DNA of 64,000 bases from Chitinophaga eiseniae (GCF_900167135.1 NZ_FUWZ01000002.1:2072651-2136650), one strand, 5' to 3'; shown: positions 25,674-35,608, counted from the stretch's first letter. Notes: generated by a model from the sequence alone, not told the origin. Numbers and translations are program-made.

Positions 25674-26081
25674 CTACAGGGAATATTGAATAGTATGCTC
25701 CAGTATGCCTTTTAGCAGCTGATTCAGTTCATGCAGGCTATTGGGCTTGGTAATAAAATAAGAAGCGCCCAGTGCACGGGTTTCCTTTTTATCAGATTCA
25801 TGGGACGACGTGGTATAGATAATAACCGGGATATGACGAAGATGTCCTATCTGCCGCAGCTCTGCAAGGAACTGCTTGCCGTCTACCCGCGGCATGTTCA
25901 GGTCCAGGAAGATCAGATCCGGTACTAACCCCGCTTCCAGCTTGGCCAGGGCATCTTCACCGTTGATGGCTTCATTGTAAATAATATCCGGCACTAATTC
26001 CTTCAACACGTCGCCAAATATCATCCTGTCATCAATATCATCATCAATTAAAAGTACAGAGGAATACTTACAGCTCACCAT
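25674..26081 (-). CDS. Single-domain response regulator (receiver)
   Basis: A 135-residue CheY-like receiver without an output domain. The acidic pair is in VLLIDDDIDDRM, the phospho-acceptor in LIFLDLNMPRVDG, the Thr in IIYTTSSHE and the Lys in YFITKPNS. It is divergent from the large hybrid kinase at 26219 and probably shuttles phosphate from that or another kinase. A perfect minus-strand TAAATTTG box (26101-26108) sits 20 bases before the ATG and suggests a very short leader. The 25394-25673 gap downstream holds no supported gene. Confidence 0.9.
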   Translation of the reverse strand: MVSCKYSSVLLIDDDIDDRMIFGDVLKELVPDIIYNEAINGEDALAKLEAGLVPDLIFLDLNMPRVDGKQFLAELRQIGHLRHIPVIIYTTSSHESDKKETRALGASYFITKPNSLHELNQLLKGILEHTIQYSL

Positions 26082-26100
26082 ATGAGATTTAGAATAAAGA

Positions 26101-26108
26101 CAAATTTA
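26101..26108 (-). promoter_or_regulatory. Candidate -7 element of the receiver gene
   Basis: The minus strand reads TAAATTTG, a perfect TAnnTTTG match, 20 bases from the ATG at 26081. No TTTG is at the -33 position. Confidence 0.4.
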
Positions 26109-26218
26109 TGATTTTGTTGTTATTTTCATAGCACTGGTTTATTCTTAGGTATACGGTTTGTGAAGCCATTTACCCGGTATTTATTTTTTCCTGATTAAAA
26201 TTAAACGAGCTCAGGCGG

Positions 26219-29200
26219 ATGAAGAAATTTTTTATGCAGCTGCCACTGCCCAGGAAGTTATTCCTGATTGCTATTGTTCCCTTGGTATGCCTTATTTATC
26301 TGGGTATTCAGATATTCAACAAACAAAGTGAGGATATCCGCAGTATCGAAAACCTGCTACAGGACGTCAATACAGCTGCCACTATCATGAAAGTGGCCGA
26401 TGAAATACACATGGAACGCCGCTCCAGCGTCAACTATGTGCTGGGCAACTATTCCATGAACGACCTGTTGATGCAGCGGGCCAAAACAGACCTCTCTATT
26501 GACGCGGTGAAATCCCGTCTGCTGGCGGCCGACAGCCGCTTTTTTACTTATTCGCTGCTCAATACGCTCCCGAAAAAAAGGAAAGAGATCGACAATAAGA
26601 CCATGCCACAGCGGGAAGTGCTCGATTATTATTCCAACCTGATCTTCCGGCTCAACAACCTCGCACACGCCAGTACGCCGGATATCGCGGTGCTGAAAGC
26701 CCTGCAGCAGGATCTCAACTCCCAGTACCTGCTGGCGCAGATGGCGGCCTATCAGGGGTTGATACGAATGGACATCTACTACTTTATCCTGAAAAAGGAA
26801 GTCTGGCCGGATGATTTCTCCCGTATCGAGAATAACAACGACATGTATACCTCGCTGCGGGCCGAATTCCTCGATAAATCCTCCCCCGCCTATGCCGCCG
26901 CGCTCCTGAAAGCGGAGAAAAGCAACGAGTCGGTCATCACCACGGACTTCATCACCAGTACCATCAAGAACAGGAAAATAGATACGCTTTTTAATGCGGA
27001 CTCCTGGTGGGACAATTCCAGCATGGCGGTGGACCAGCTGAAACAACTGCAACGCAGTATTGTGGACAAGGTAAGCAAAGAGGCCCGTTCTATTTCCCAG
27101 AAAGAGAACGAACTCAAAACACGTTACCTTGTTTTCCTTGTTCTGATCGTGGTGATCGTCATCGCCTTTGTTACCTATACCATCAAAACCATCACGGAAA
27201 GTTTGAACATACTCCGTTCCGCAGCCGATAAGATCGCTAAAGGCATGAGCGGCGAAGCGCCAGATATCCGTACCAAGGATGCCATCGGCAGCCTCGCCAA
27301 ATCGTTGACCGCTATCGACATAACAGGCCAGGACCTGGCCACTGCCGCGGACAGCATCGGCAGAGGGGATTTTAATATCGACGTGAAGCCCCGCAGTACT
27401 GACGATACGCTTGGTAACGCGATCGTGCAGATGGCAGCCGACCTGAAACTGTTCCGCGAGGAAAACAAACAGGAGATATGGGTGCAGGCCGGTCTCAATA
27501 AGATCAACGAAACGCTGCTGACAGAAAGGGACATGCAATCGCTCACCAATGATGCCCTGTCAGACCTGGTGAATTACACCGGCGCGCAAACAGGCGTGCT
27601 GTACATCCGCCAGAATGGTGATCTGCATTTCTCCGCAGGCCATGCCCTGTCAGACCAGTACCCGGCGCCTCCCGTGATTGCTGCCGGCAAAACCCTGATG
27701 GGACAAGCGTTGCAGCAACGGGGGCTGATCCATCTCCGCGAAGCCCCTGATGATTTCCTGCATATCGCCGGCGGGACCGCCTCGGCTAAACCAGGGCACG
27801 TGCTCATTATGCCGCTGATACATGCCGGCATCGCCGAAGGCGTGGTAGAGATAGGGTCGCTGTTCCCCTTCTCTGAAAGCGCCCTGAAATACCTGAAACA
27901 GGCGGCCTACAGCATAGCGGTGGCCATACAGAGCACCCGCAGCCGCATCCGCCTGCAGGAACTGCTGGAAGAAACACAGTCGCAGGCCGAAGAGCTGCAG
28001 GTACAGCACAGCGAACTGGAAAGCCTCAACGCCGAACTGGAAGCACAGACCCAGAAACTGCAGGTGTCGGAAGAAGAACTGAAAGTACAGCAGGAAGAAC
28101 TGATGCAGTCCAATGCTGAGCTGGAAGAGAGAAGCCGCCTGCTGGAAGAGAAAAACCAGATCATCGTGGAACGTAATCTTGACATCCATAAAAAAGCAGA
28201 GGAGCTGGCGCTGAGCACAAAATACAAATCCGAATTCCTCGCCAATATGTCGCACGAGCTGCGTACGCCGCTCAACTCCATCCTGCTGCTGTCGCGGTTG
28301 TTGTCTGAAAACCACGACCACAACCTGAATGCGGACCAGGTGGAGTACGCACAGGTGATCAATTCGTCCGGTAAAGGACTGCTGACACTGATCGACGAAA
28401 TACTGGACCTGTCGAAGATAGAATCCGGTAAGATGGAGCTGGAATACAGCCAGGTATCCATTGATAATATCTTCTCCAATATGCAGGCGCTGTTTGAACC
28501 GATTGCGCGCGACAAAGGACTGGCCCTGCAATTGTTTGCCGCCCCCGGCGCGCCCGCGGCGATAGAAACAGACCAGACGAGGCTGGAACAGATACTGAAA
28601 AACCTGTTGTCCAACGCGCTGAAGTTTACCGCCAAAGGTTCCGTTACCTTGTCGGTACAGAAAGGTGAAATAGGCAGCACCATCCGTTTTGCGGTGAAAG
28701 ATACCGGCATTGGTATCCCGGAAGAAAAACAGCAGGTGATCTTCGAAGCTTTCCAGCAGGCAGATGGCTCTACCCGCCGCAAATACGGCGGTACAGGGCT
28801 TGGGCTGTCCATCAGCCGCGAACTGGCCAAACTGTTGGGCGGACATATCTCCCTTGAAAGCAACGGAGAAGACGGTAGCGAATTTGCTGTAACGGTACCG
28901 GTAGTACGAAAAAGTGAACGGGCAGCCGCCGTGCCGTCATTTGCACCGGCCTCCGTTAAAGAGCCTACCGTGGTAGATGAAGGGCTGTCCGTCAGGGAAG
29001 GTATCTCTTACCTGGCACCGCTGATACCAGCTGACATTCCGGATGACAGGGACCATATTCAGCCGGGCGATTCTATTGTGCTCATCGTGGAAGACGATAC
29101 TTATTTTGCGAAAGCGCTGCTTGAGTTCACCCGTCAACGGGGATATAAGGGCGTAGTGACTGTCAGAGGGGATATGGCCGGAGAGCTGGCCCGTAAGTAC

Positions 29201-30247
29201 AGGCCGGTCGGCATCCTGCTCGATATTCAGTTGCCCGTGAAAGATGGCTGGCAGGTGATGGAAGAACTGAAGAACGATCCGGCCACCCGCCCGATACCCG
29301 TGCATATCATCTCATCGCTGGAAGCAAAAAAAGAAAGCCTGATGAAAGGTGCCGTGGATTTTGTGAGCAAGCCGGTCACCATGGAAAGTATGCAACACAT
29401 CTTCGAGAAGCTGGAGTTTGTGCTGCAGCGGTCCACCAAAAAGGTATTGATACTCGAAGAAAACGCCAAGCACGCCAAAGCACTGGCATACTTCCTGGGC
29501 AACTACCAGGTGAACTCGGAAATCAGCAGCACGGTGGGCGACGGTGTACAGCTGCTGCAACAGAAAGATGTGGACTGTGTGATCCTGGACATGGGTATCC
29601 CCGACCAGCAGGCCTACGAAGCCCTGGAAACCGTCAAGGAAATCAAAGGGCTGGAAAACCTGCCTATCATCATCTTTACCGGTAAAAGCCTTTCCCGCGC
29701 GGAGGAACAACGGATACGGCAGTACGCTGACTCCATTGTGGTGAAAACGGCGCACTCCTATCAGCGTATGCTCGACGAAGTGTCGTTGTTCCTGCACCTG
29801 GTGTCGGAGAACAATGCCGCCGCACAGGGCGCCAATGGTAAGATGGCGCTGCTCAATGAAGTACTGAAAGGTAAAACGGTGCTGGTAGCCGATGACGATG
29901 TACGGAATATCTTCTCACTCACCAAGGCGCTGGAGATGCATCAGATGAAAGTCCTTTCCGCCGTAGACGGCAAAGAAGCATTGCAGCAACTGAGCGAGCA
30001 TGCCGTGGATATTGTACTGATGGATATGATGATGCCGGAAATGGATGGTTATGATGCCATTGCCGCTATCAGGAAACAGCCTTCCATGGCGCACCTGCCG
30101 GTGATTGCCGTTACGGCCAAAGCCATGATGGGTGACCGGGAGAAATGTCTGAAAGCCGGTGCATCGGATTATATTTCCAAGCCCGTGGATGTAGACCAGT
30201 TAATATCTTTATTACGTGTATGGTTATATGATAAAGGCATGAAATAG
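26219..30247 (+). CDS. Large hybrid sensor histidine kinase, three receivers
   Basis: A 1342-residue membrane kinase. A transmembrane helix (about 14-30) is followed by a long periplasmic sensor region (about 31-300), a second membrane helix (about 303-322) and a HAMP segment. A GAF-like domain (about 425-570) and an E/Q-rich coiled coil (about 580-665) come next. HisKA has the phospho-acceptor His679 in MSHELRTPLN, and the ATPase motifs DTGIGIP and GGTGLGLSI follow. Three receivers complete it: receiver 1 with Asp1002, receiver 2 with Asp1124 but EEN in place of the acidic pair, and receiver 3 with Asp1269. It heads an operon with a receiver, CheR and CheB genes. Confidence 0.93.
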   Translation: MKKFFMQLPLPRKLFLIAIVPLVCLIYLGIQIFNKQSEDIRSIENLLQDVNTAATIMKVADEIHMERRSSVNYVLGNYSMNDLLMQRAKTDLSIDAVKSRLLAADSRFFTYSLLNTLPKKRKEIDNKTMPQREVLDYYSNLIFRLNNLAHASTPDIAVLKALQQDLNSQYLLAQMAAYQGLIRMDIYYFILKKEVWPDDFSRIENNNDMYTSLRAEFLDKSSPAYAAALLKAEKSNESVITTDFITSTIKNRKIDTLFNADSWWDNSSMAVDQLKQLQRSIVDKVSKEARSISQKENELKTRYLVFLVLIVVIVIAFVTYTIKTITESLNILRSAADKIAKGMSGEAPDIRTKDAIGSLAKSLTAIDITGQDLATAADSIGRGDFNIDVKPRSTDDTLGNAIVQMAADLKLFREENKQEIWVQAGLNKINETLLTERDMQSLTNDALSDLVNYTGAQTGVLYIRQNGDLHFSAGHALSDQYPAPPVIAAGKTLMGQALQQRGLIHLREAPDDFLHIAGGTASAKPGHVLIMPLIHAGIAEGVVEIGSLFPFSESALKYLKQAAYSIAVAIQSTRSRIRLQELLEETQSQAEELQVQHSELESLNAELEAQTQKLQVSEEELKVQQEELMQSNAELEERSRLLEEKNQIIVERNLDIHKKAEELALSTKYKSEFLANMSHELRTPLNSILLLSRLLSENHDHNLNADQVEYAQVINSSGKGLLTLIDEILDLSKIESGKMELEYSQVSIDNIFSNMQALFEPIARDKGLALQLFAAPGAPAAIETDQTRLEQILKNLLSNALKFTAKGSVTLSVQKGEIGSTIRFAVKDTGIGIPEEKQQVIFEAFQQADGSTRRKYGGTGLGLSISRELAKLLGGHISLESNGEDGSEFAVTVPVVRKSERAAAVPSFAPASVKEPTVVDEGLSVREGISYLAPLIPADIPDDRDHIQPGDSIVLIVEDDTYFAKALLEFTRQRGYKGVVTVRGDMAGELARKYRPVGILLDIQLPVKDGWQVMEELKNDPATRPIPVHIISSLEAKKESLMKGAVDFVSKPVTMESMQHIFEKLEFVLQRSTKKVLILEENAKHAKALAYFLGNYQVNSEISSTVGDGVQLLQQKDVDCVILDMGIPDQQAYEALETVKEIKGLENLPIIIFTGKSLSRAEEQRIRQYADSIVVKTAHSYQRMLDEVSLFLHLVSENNAAAQGANGKMALLNEVLKGKTVLVADDDVRNIFSLTKALEMHQMKVLSAVDGKEALQQLSEHAVDIVLMDMMMPEMDGYDAIAAIRKQPSMAHLPVIAVTAKAMMGDREKCLKAGASDYISKPVDVDQLISLLRVWLYDKGMK

Positions 30248-30249
30248 AT

Positions 30250-30624
30250 ATGGAGCAGAAAAAAGTACTGATTATAGACGATGATGCCCGCAATATTTTT
30301 GCGCTGAAAGCGGTGCTGCGCTCCCGGGGAATACCCTGCATATCAGCCTCCTCAGGGGCTGAAGGGCTGGCGCTGTTGGATAATGCACATGAAGTAGGCG
30401 TAGTGCTGATGGATATCATGATGCCGGACATGGACGGCTATGAAACCATCGCGGCCCTGCGCGCGAAAGAAGGGGAGTCGCATCTGCCGATTATCGCTGT
30501 TACAGCCAAAGCCATGGTGGGCGACCGCGAGAAATGCCTCGAAGCCGGCGCGGACAATTATATTTCAAAACCCGTTGATGTAGATGTGTTGCTGTCGCAG
30601 CTACAACAATACTTATTCGTGTAG
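30250..30624 (+). CDS. Single-domain response regulator
   Basis: A 124-residue receiver starting 2 bases after the hybrid kinase. It shows LIIDDDARN, the acceptor Asp in VVLMDIMMPDMDG, the Thr in IIAVTAKAMVGD and the Lys in YISKPVDVD. It closely resembles the third receiver of the hybrid kinase (shared MMPxMDGY, AVTAKAMxGDREKCLxAGA), suggesting duplication from that domain. It probably receives or stores phosphate for the same pathway. No output domain is present. Confidence 0.92.
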   Translation: MEQKKVLIIDDDARNIFALKAVLRSRGIPCISASSGAEGLALLDNAHEVGVVLMDIMMPDMDGYETIAALRAKEGESHLPIIAVTAKAMVGDREKCLEAGADNYISKPVDVDVLLSQLQQYLFV

Positions 30625-30627
30625 CCG

Positions 30628-31455
30628 GTGAACAGAAATCATATCAGTGAACAGGAAGTAAGCATGTTGCTCAACGATGTGCTGGAGAAATACGGGTACG
30701 ACTTTACCGAGTACGCACATGCGTCTATTAACAGGCGGGTGAACCATCTTTTCCAGACAGACCGTTTTCCGAGCTTTGCCGAATTCCGCTATCGTATTAT
30801 TTCAGATGCAGGCTATGCCCTGCGTTTTGTGGAGGAGATCACGGTAAATGTAACGGAGATGTTCCGTGATCCGCAGTTTTATTACGCGCTTCGCCAGCAG
30901 GTGCTGCCGGTGCTGGCCACTTATCCGCTGATCAGGATATGGCACGCCGGCTGTTCTACCGGGGAGGAAGTGTACTCTTTTGCCATCCTGCTGAAAGAAG
31001 CGGGCCTGTTGCACAAGTCGGTGATTTATGCAACGGATATCAATACCAGTGTGCTGGAGAAAGGGCGGACCGGTATCTTCCCGCTTTCACAGATGCAGCA
31101 GTATTCGCGCAACTATATGGAAGCGGGCGGCCTGCAGGACTTCTCTTCGTACTACACCGCCAATTACGAATACGCCAAGTTCAGGCAGGACCTCGGCGGG
31201 AAGATTATCTTTTCTCCTCATAACCTGGTGACGGATGGCTCGTTTAATGAATTCCAGCTGATCATCTGCCGCAACGTGTTGATCTATTTTAATAAAACGC
31301 TGCAGGATAAAGTGCTGCGGCTGTTTTGCGACAGCCTGGAACCATTAGGCTTCCTGGCATTGGGGAGCAAGGAATCGCTTAACTTTACCAGCGTGTCGGG
31401 ACAGTTCAGGCAGCTGGACGGTAGAGAGAAGATCTGGCGTAAACATCATCTGTAA
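30628..31455 (+). CDS. cheR: CheR-type protein-glutamate methyltransferase
   Basis: A 275-residue methyltransferase that uses S-adenosylmethionine to methylate glutamates on receptors. The helical N-domain (about 1-75) includes FTEYAHASINRRVNH, the SAM site is in IWHAGCSTGEEVYSFAILL (about 104-122), then IYATDINTSVLEKG and the LIICRNVLIYFN motif of the CheR fold. The start is GTG at 30628, only 3 bases after the preceding stop, so coupled translation is likely. No methyl-accepting chemoreceptor gene is in the window, so the target may be a kinase in this operon; that is inference. Confidence 0.92.
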   Translation: MNRNHISEQEVSMLLNDVLEKYGYDFTEYAHASINRRVNHLFQTDRFPSFAEFRYRIISDAGYALRFVEEITVNVTEMFRDPQFYYALRQQVLPVLATYPLIRIWHAGCSTGEEVYSFAILLKEAGLLHKSVIYATDINTSVLEKGRTGIFPLSQMQQYSRNYMEAGGLQDFSSYYTANYEYAKFRQDLGGKIIFSPHNLVTDGSFNEFQLIICRNVLIYFNKTLQDKVLRLFCDSLEPLGFLALGSKESLNFTSVSGQFRQLDGREKIWRKHHL

Positions 31456-31474
31456 TCAACAAAATATTGCCCTT

Positions 31475-32062
31475 ATGTCTATGGCTACAGCTTCCCGCGT
31501 GGTGCTGATCGGCGGCTCCGCCGGTGGTTTACAGGCTATCCTGACATTGTTGCCCGGCTTATCCTCCGGGCTGAATGCCGCAGTGATCATTGTGCTGCAC
31601 CGCCAAAGCAGTACCGACTCTGTACTGGCGGAGCTGTTGGCGGCGAAAACCACGCTGCCTGTACACGAGGCAGAGGAAAAAGAACCGCTCCTGCCGGGCG
31701 CCATCTACATCGCCCCGGGAGATTATCACCTGTTGGTCGAAACAGACCACACCCTGAGCCTGGACTATTCCGAAAAGATACACTTCAGCCGGCCCAGTAT
31801 CGATGTTACCTTCAGTTCGGCAGCGGATGCATTTGGCGCAGACACGATGGCGATACTGCTGTCCGGCGCTAACAGCGACGGTGTGGAGGGGCTGGCGGAA
31901 GTACACGAAGCCGGCGGCATTACTATGGTGCAGGACCCGGAGACTGCCATCGTGGATTTTATGCCCCGTCATGCATTACAGACAGTGCCGGTTGATCATG
32001 TGGCAGCGGCCGATGCAATGGCCTCTTTTATTAATAATTTTGCCGGCGTGATGGCCGGTTGA
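31475..32062 (+). CDS. cheB: CheB-type methylesterase domain protein (no receiver)
   Basis: A 195-residue stand-alone CheB catalytic domain. Ser15 in LIGGSAGGLQA, His42 in IVLHRQSS and Asp135 in LLSGANSDGVEG form the expected triad. The regulatory receiver found in classical CheB is absent, so activity is not gated by its own phosphorylation. It follows CheR by 19 bases. CheR and CheB together would add and remove methyl groups (or deamidate) on a sensor protein. Two start codons are possible, 6 bases apart; the first is used. Confidence 0.92.
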   Translation: MSMATASRVVLIGGSAGGLQAILTLLPGLSSGLNAAVIIVLHRQSSTDSVLAELLAAKTTLPVHEAEEKEPLLPGAIYIAPGDYHLLVETDHTLSLDYSEKIHFSRPSIDVTFSSAADAFGADTMAILLSGANSDGVEGLAEVHEAGGITMVQDPETAIVDFMPRHALQTVPVDHVAAADAMASFINNFAGVMAG

Positions 32063-32091
32063 GGTATGGTTATTGAAAATGTATTTTTTGT

Positions 32092-33675
32092 ATGATTTTG
32101 ATTGTTGATGATAAGCCAGAGAATATTTTATCCATCAGGAAAACGCTTGAGCTGTATCAGTTTGAAGTGGATACAGCCCTGTCCGGCGAAGAGGCACTGA
32201 AGAAAATACTCCGGCACAGTTATACCCTTATCATCCTGGACGTACAGATGCCCAGTATGGACGGCTTCGAGGTGGCAGAAGCCATCTCCGGCTACAGCAA
32301 AGCGAAAGATATTCCCATCATATTCCTGTCTGCCGTTAACAAAGAGAAACGTTTTATTGTAAAAGGTTACGATTCAGGCGGCATCGACTATCTCACCAAA
32401 CCGGTAGATCCCGATGTATTGCTGATGAAGGTGAAAACTTTTTCCCGGCTCTACCAGCAGTCCCAGGAGCTGAAGCAGATGCACCAGTCGCTCCAGGAAG
32501 AAGTGGAAGTCCGCAAGCTGGCGCAGAGCGCGCTCAGTGAAAAAGTCAATGAACTGCATACCATGCTGGAGGTGCTACCACAGATAGCCTTCACCGTTAC
32601 TCCGGACGGACAGATAGAATATGCCAATCGCAATTGGTTTAAATACGCGGACAGCCTGGAGCAGCTGCCGGAAACGCTGCCGATGGACAGAAGCCTGCGG
32701 CAGTGCCTCGATGACACGCTGAAGGCTGGCTTGCCGCTGGAAAAGGAAGTATACCTGAAAGACCGTACAGACGATAACTTCCGCTGCCATCTGTTACGTG
32801 TCATCCCGGTACGGGAGAGCGCCGGCATCAGTAAATGGATCGGTACTTTCACCGATATCGCCCATCAAAAACAAGCCAACGAAATACTGGAACAGAAAGT
32901 ACGGGAACGCACAGAGGAACTGGTGGAGATCAACAAGTCTCTGGAAGCCAGCAACCATGACCTGCAGCAGTTTGCCTCCGTTGCCTCACACGATCTCAAA
33001 GAACCCTTACGTAAAATACAGTTGTTCGGCGCCATCGTCCGCGACCGCTTCCTGAAAACCGATCCGGGCGCCATGTCCTACATGGAAAGGATCGTAGGCT
33101 CTTCAGAAAGAATGGCGCGGCTTATCAACGATCTGCTGAACTATTCCCGCCTGTCGGCGGCAAGCATATACGAAATTACCGATCTCAATGTGGTGGTACA
33201 GGAAATCATCAGTGACCTCGAGTTGACCATCACGGAGAAAAATGCGGTAGTGTGTGTAGAAAAATTGCCACAAATTGAAGCGGTTCCTGGGCAGATCCGG
33301 CAGGTGTTCCAGAATATTATCAGTAACGCACTAAAATTTTCCCGGAAAGACCAGGCGCCGGAAATTTTTATCTCCGCCGAAATGATAAAGGATGGTGGTA
33401 TTAACAACCCTTCAGAGGTAAATGCCGACTTGTGCCGTATTGTCATCCGGGATAATGGTATCGGGTTTAATGAAAAATACCTGTCTAAAATATTTACCAT
33501 TTTTCAGCGCCTGCACAACGCGGACCACTACGAAGGCACAGGTATAGGACTGGCTATCGCCAAAAAGGTAATCGACAAACATCAGGGTACTATTACCGCT
33601 ACCAGCGTGGAAGGAGAGGGCACCTCCTTCATTATGGTATTGCCTGTAAAACAGGCGAAAGTGCCGGCGGCATGA
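32092..33675 (+). CDS. Soluble receiver-PAS-histidine kinase
   Basis: A 527-residue cytoplasmic kinase. The N-terminal receiver (1-120) has LIVDDKPENI, the acceptor Asp in LIILDVQMPSMDG and KPVDPD. A coiled linker and a PAS domain (about 155-265, with TPDGQIEYANRNWFKYADS) follow. HisKA carries His300 in ASHDLKEPLRK, and the ATPase part shows IRQVFQNIISNALKFS, DNGIGF and GTGIGLAIAKK. It begins 29 bases after cheB and is probably the last gene of the same operon. Phosphorylation of its own receiver by the upstream hybrid kinase would couple the two. Confidence 0.92.
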   Translation: MILIVDDKPENILSIRKTLELYQFEVDTALSGEEALKKILRHSYTLIILDVQMPSMDGFEVAEAISGYSKAKDIPIIFLSAVNKEKRFIVKGYDSGGIDYLTKPVDPDVLLMKVKTFSRLYQQSQELKQMHQSLQEEVEVRKLAQSALSEKVNELHTMLEVLPQIAFTVTPDGQIEYANRNWFKYADSLEQLPETLPMDRSLRQCLDDTLKAGLPLEKEVYLKDRTDDNFRCHLLRVIPVRESAGISKWIGTFTDIAHQKQANEILEQKVRERTEELVEINKSLEASNHDLQQFASVASHDLKEPLRKIQLFGAIVRDRFLKTDPGAMSYMERIVGSSERMARLINDLLNYSRLSAASIYEITDLNVVVQEIISDLELTITEKNAVVCVEKLPQIEAVPGQIRQVFQNIISNALKFSRKDQAPEIFISAEMIKDGGINNPSEVNADLCRIVIRDNGIGFNEKYLSKIFTIFQRLHNADHYEGTGIGLAIAKKVIDKHQGTITATSVEGEGTSFIMVLPVKQAKVPAA

Positions 33676-33859
33676 TATATCAACGCGGTATTTTTTTTTG
33701 CTGGCCTATGATCAACTAAAATCATTAATTTAGGAGTCCTGCCCGGGGGCATCCCGGTAAAGCAGGCTGTGAAAAACCTCGTAACAGATTATTACGTACA
33801 TAGACTATCGCTATCACGTTTGAAAATCCTGAATAACCATTTCTTAAATCGCTTTGATC

Positions 33860-35608
33860 ATGGGCCTCGCAATTGTTAACACAATCTTTGCATTGGGTAC
33901 TGCATCCACTGACGTAAAACAGCAACGAAGCATTCTGATTGTCAACAGAATGGCCGTCATCCCTGCTATCCTTGCCTTTATCCTTGCCCCGTTCCTGTAT
34001 TATGTTTCCGGTATCAGTCAGATGTTGTACATGCCCATATTGGAGGGGGTGCTCATGTTGTGTGTCCCGCTGCTGAACAGGCTGGGGTATCACTTCACGG
34101 CCGCCACAGGCATGGTGGCCATTCACTGTGCCAGCACCTTTTATTTTGGGTCCATCATGGGTGAGCTGGCAGCTGTTGAGTTCATTGCCGTATACCTGTT
34201 CCTGATGGCTTTCCTGATCTATAAAGACCGGGGCAGGAGAGCGGTGTTGCTTAGTTTGATCATCCTGACGCTGGTAACGCTGAAGCTCAATTACCTTTTC
34301 CCTTTTCTGAAAGCGCTGCCTTTCCCGGCAGAGAGCGTGGCGGTAGCAAGGATAGCTATACAGTGCGCAGTTGTGTTCCTGGTGGGCTATACGATTTCTT
34401 TTTATGTGAAGGCCGCTGATGAACGGCTGTCAGTGGAAGAAGTGAAATCAGCCATACAGGAAAAGCAGATCGAACGACTGAAAGAAGCCAAAACAGAGAT
34501 TGTCCGGAATGCAAAAGTGGCCGCCCACGAAATAAGAAACTATTTGTCCAGCGTTACCTGCTTCTCCGAGAAGTTCAGCCGGCTGGGACAACGCGCCACT
34601 TCCAGCGTGCCGGTCAACAAAGGAGAGATATATGGCATGAAGGTTTGCAGCGATGTAATGAAAGATATTGTGGATACCATGCTGTGTAAAGATCTTTCCG
34701 TGGCTTGTATTGACAGGAACTGCGTATCCGTATTCCCCTGGAGAAGCTGGGCCGAAGATATTTTATGCATGTACCTGCTGACCGCAGAAGGTATGAAGAA
34801 AACACTGTTCTATAAAATCGCCGACGCTGACTTTCATTTCATCAGGGCCAATAAATATCTGCTGACAAAAGTTTTTTCCAACAGTATCATTAACGCCCTG
34901 AAGTACTGCCACAAGCAGGTCCATGTAGAAGTAAGCCTTTCAGGCGCACATGTTTTATCATTGGTGATAGCTAATGACGGCGAGGGCCTGAGCCCTGAGG
35001 TCCGTGAAAGAATCGAGAACGGTTGGGCGGAAGACCTGGCCGAAGTGAAGGGAGGCAACGGGTTTGGTATTCCTACTGTGATAAAGGCTGTTCAGAAGCT
35101 GGAAGGGAAGTTATTGATAGAGGAAACAAAAAAATGGGCTACCGTGTTTATATATCAGATACCGACGGAGCTGGTGGAAGACAATGCTGAAGCCATGTCG
35201 GAAGCAGTATCGGCGCCGGCGGCTGCTCATCTGCAGGAGCTGAAAATATTGCTGGTAGAAGATGATTTCATGAGCACATCTCCTTTCAGAAGCTGGGCCC
35301 GCACAAACGGTTTCACGCTGTGGCTGACGGACAATCTGCCGGAAGCCATTGATGTTATCCGGTATGAACGGCCCGATATCGTTTTCCTGGACGCGCATAT
35401 ATCCGATATCCCCATGGAGGAAATGCTCCGCCAGATCAGGATTGCAGATCCGGGCATCCCGGTGGTGGTGATCTCCGGAGATGCTACGGTAGCCGAATGT
35501 GCACGGGTGAAAGAACCTGATATTGCAGGGGTGCTGCTGAAGCCTTTTACGGAAAATGAATTTTTTACAGTCATAAAACCCATCTGCCAGCAGGAAACAG
35601 GAATCTGA
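33860..35608 (+). CDS. Membrane histidine kinase with C-terminal receiver
   Basis: A 582-residue protein. The first 200 residues hold about six hydrophobic segments, an integral-membrane sensor without a large periplasmic loop. A coiled coil leads to a divergent HisKA with His223 in AAHEIRNYLSSV, and an HATPase with VFSNSIINALKYCHKQ and NGFGIPTVIKA. The receiver (about 455-580) has LLVEDD, the acceptor Asp in IVFLDAHISDIPMEE and the Lys in LLKPFTENE. ATG 33860 is used; a TTG in frame 6 bases upstream is less likely. It lies 184 bases after the previous kinase and 208 bases ahead of the terpene synthase gene, and could control it, but that is only positional. Confidence 0.85.
   Translation: MGLAIVNTIFALGTASTDVKQQRSILIVNRMAVIPAILAFILAPFLYYVSGISQMLYMPILEGVLMLCVPLLNRLGYHFTAATGMVAIHCASTFYFGSIMGELAAVEFIAVYLFLMAFLIYKDRGRRAVLLSLIILTLVTLKLNYLFPFLKALPFPAESVAVARIAIQCAVVFLVGYTISFYVKAADERLSVEEVKSAIQEKQIERLKEAKTEIVRNAKVAAHEIRNYLSSVTCFSEKFSRLGQRATSSVPVNKGEIYGMKVCSDVMKDIVDTMLCKDLSVACIDRNCVSVFPWRSWAEDILCMYLLTAEGMKKTLFYKIADADFHFIRANKYLLTKVFSNSIINALKYCHKQVHVEVSLSGAHVLSLVIANDGEGLSPEVRERIENGWAEDLAEVKGGNGFGIPTVIKAVQKLEGKLLIEETKKWATVFIYQIPTELVEDNAEAMSEAVSAPAAAHLQELKILLVEDDFMSTSPFRSWARTNGFTLWLTDNLPEAIDVIRYERPDIVFLDAHISDIPMEEMLRQIRIADPGIPVVVISGDATVAECARVKEPDIAGVLLKPFTENEFFTVIKPICQQETGI

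Noticed and set aside
26357..27538. 393-codon minus-strand frame opposite the hybrid kinase
   Set aside because: Shadow of the kinase sensor region without any family likeness.
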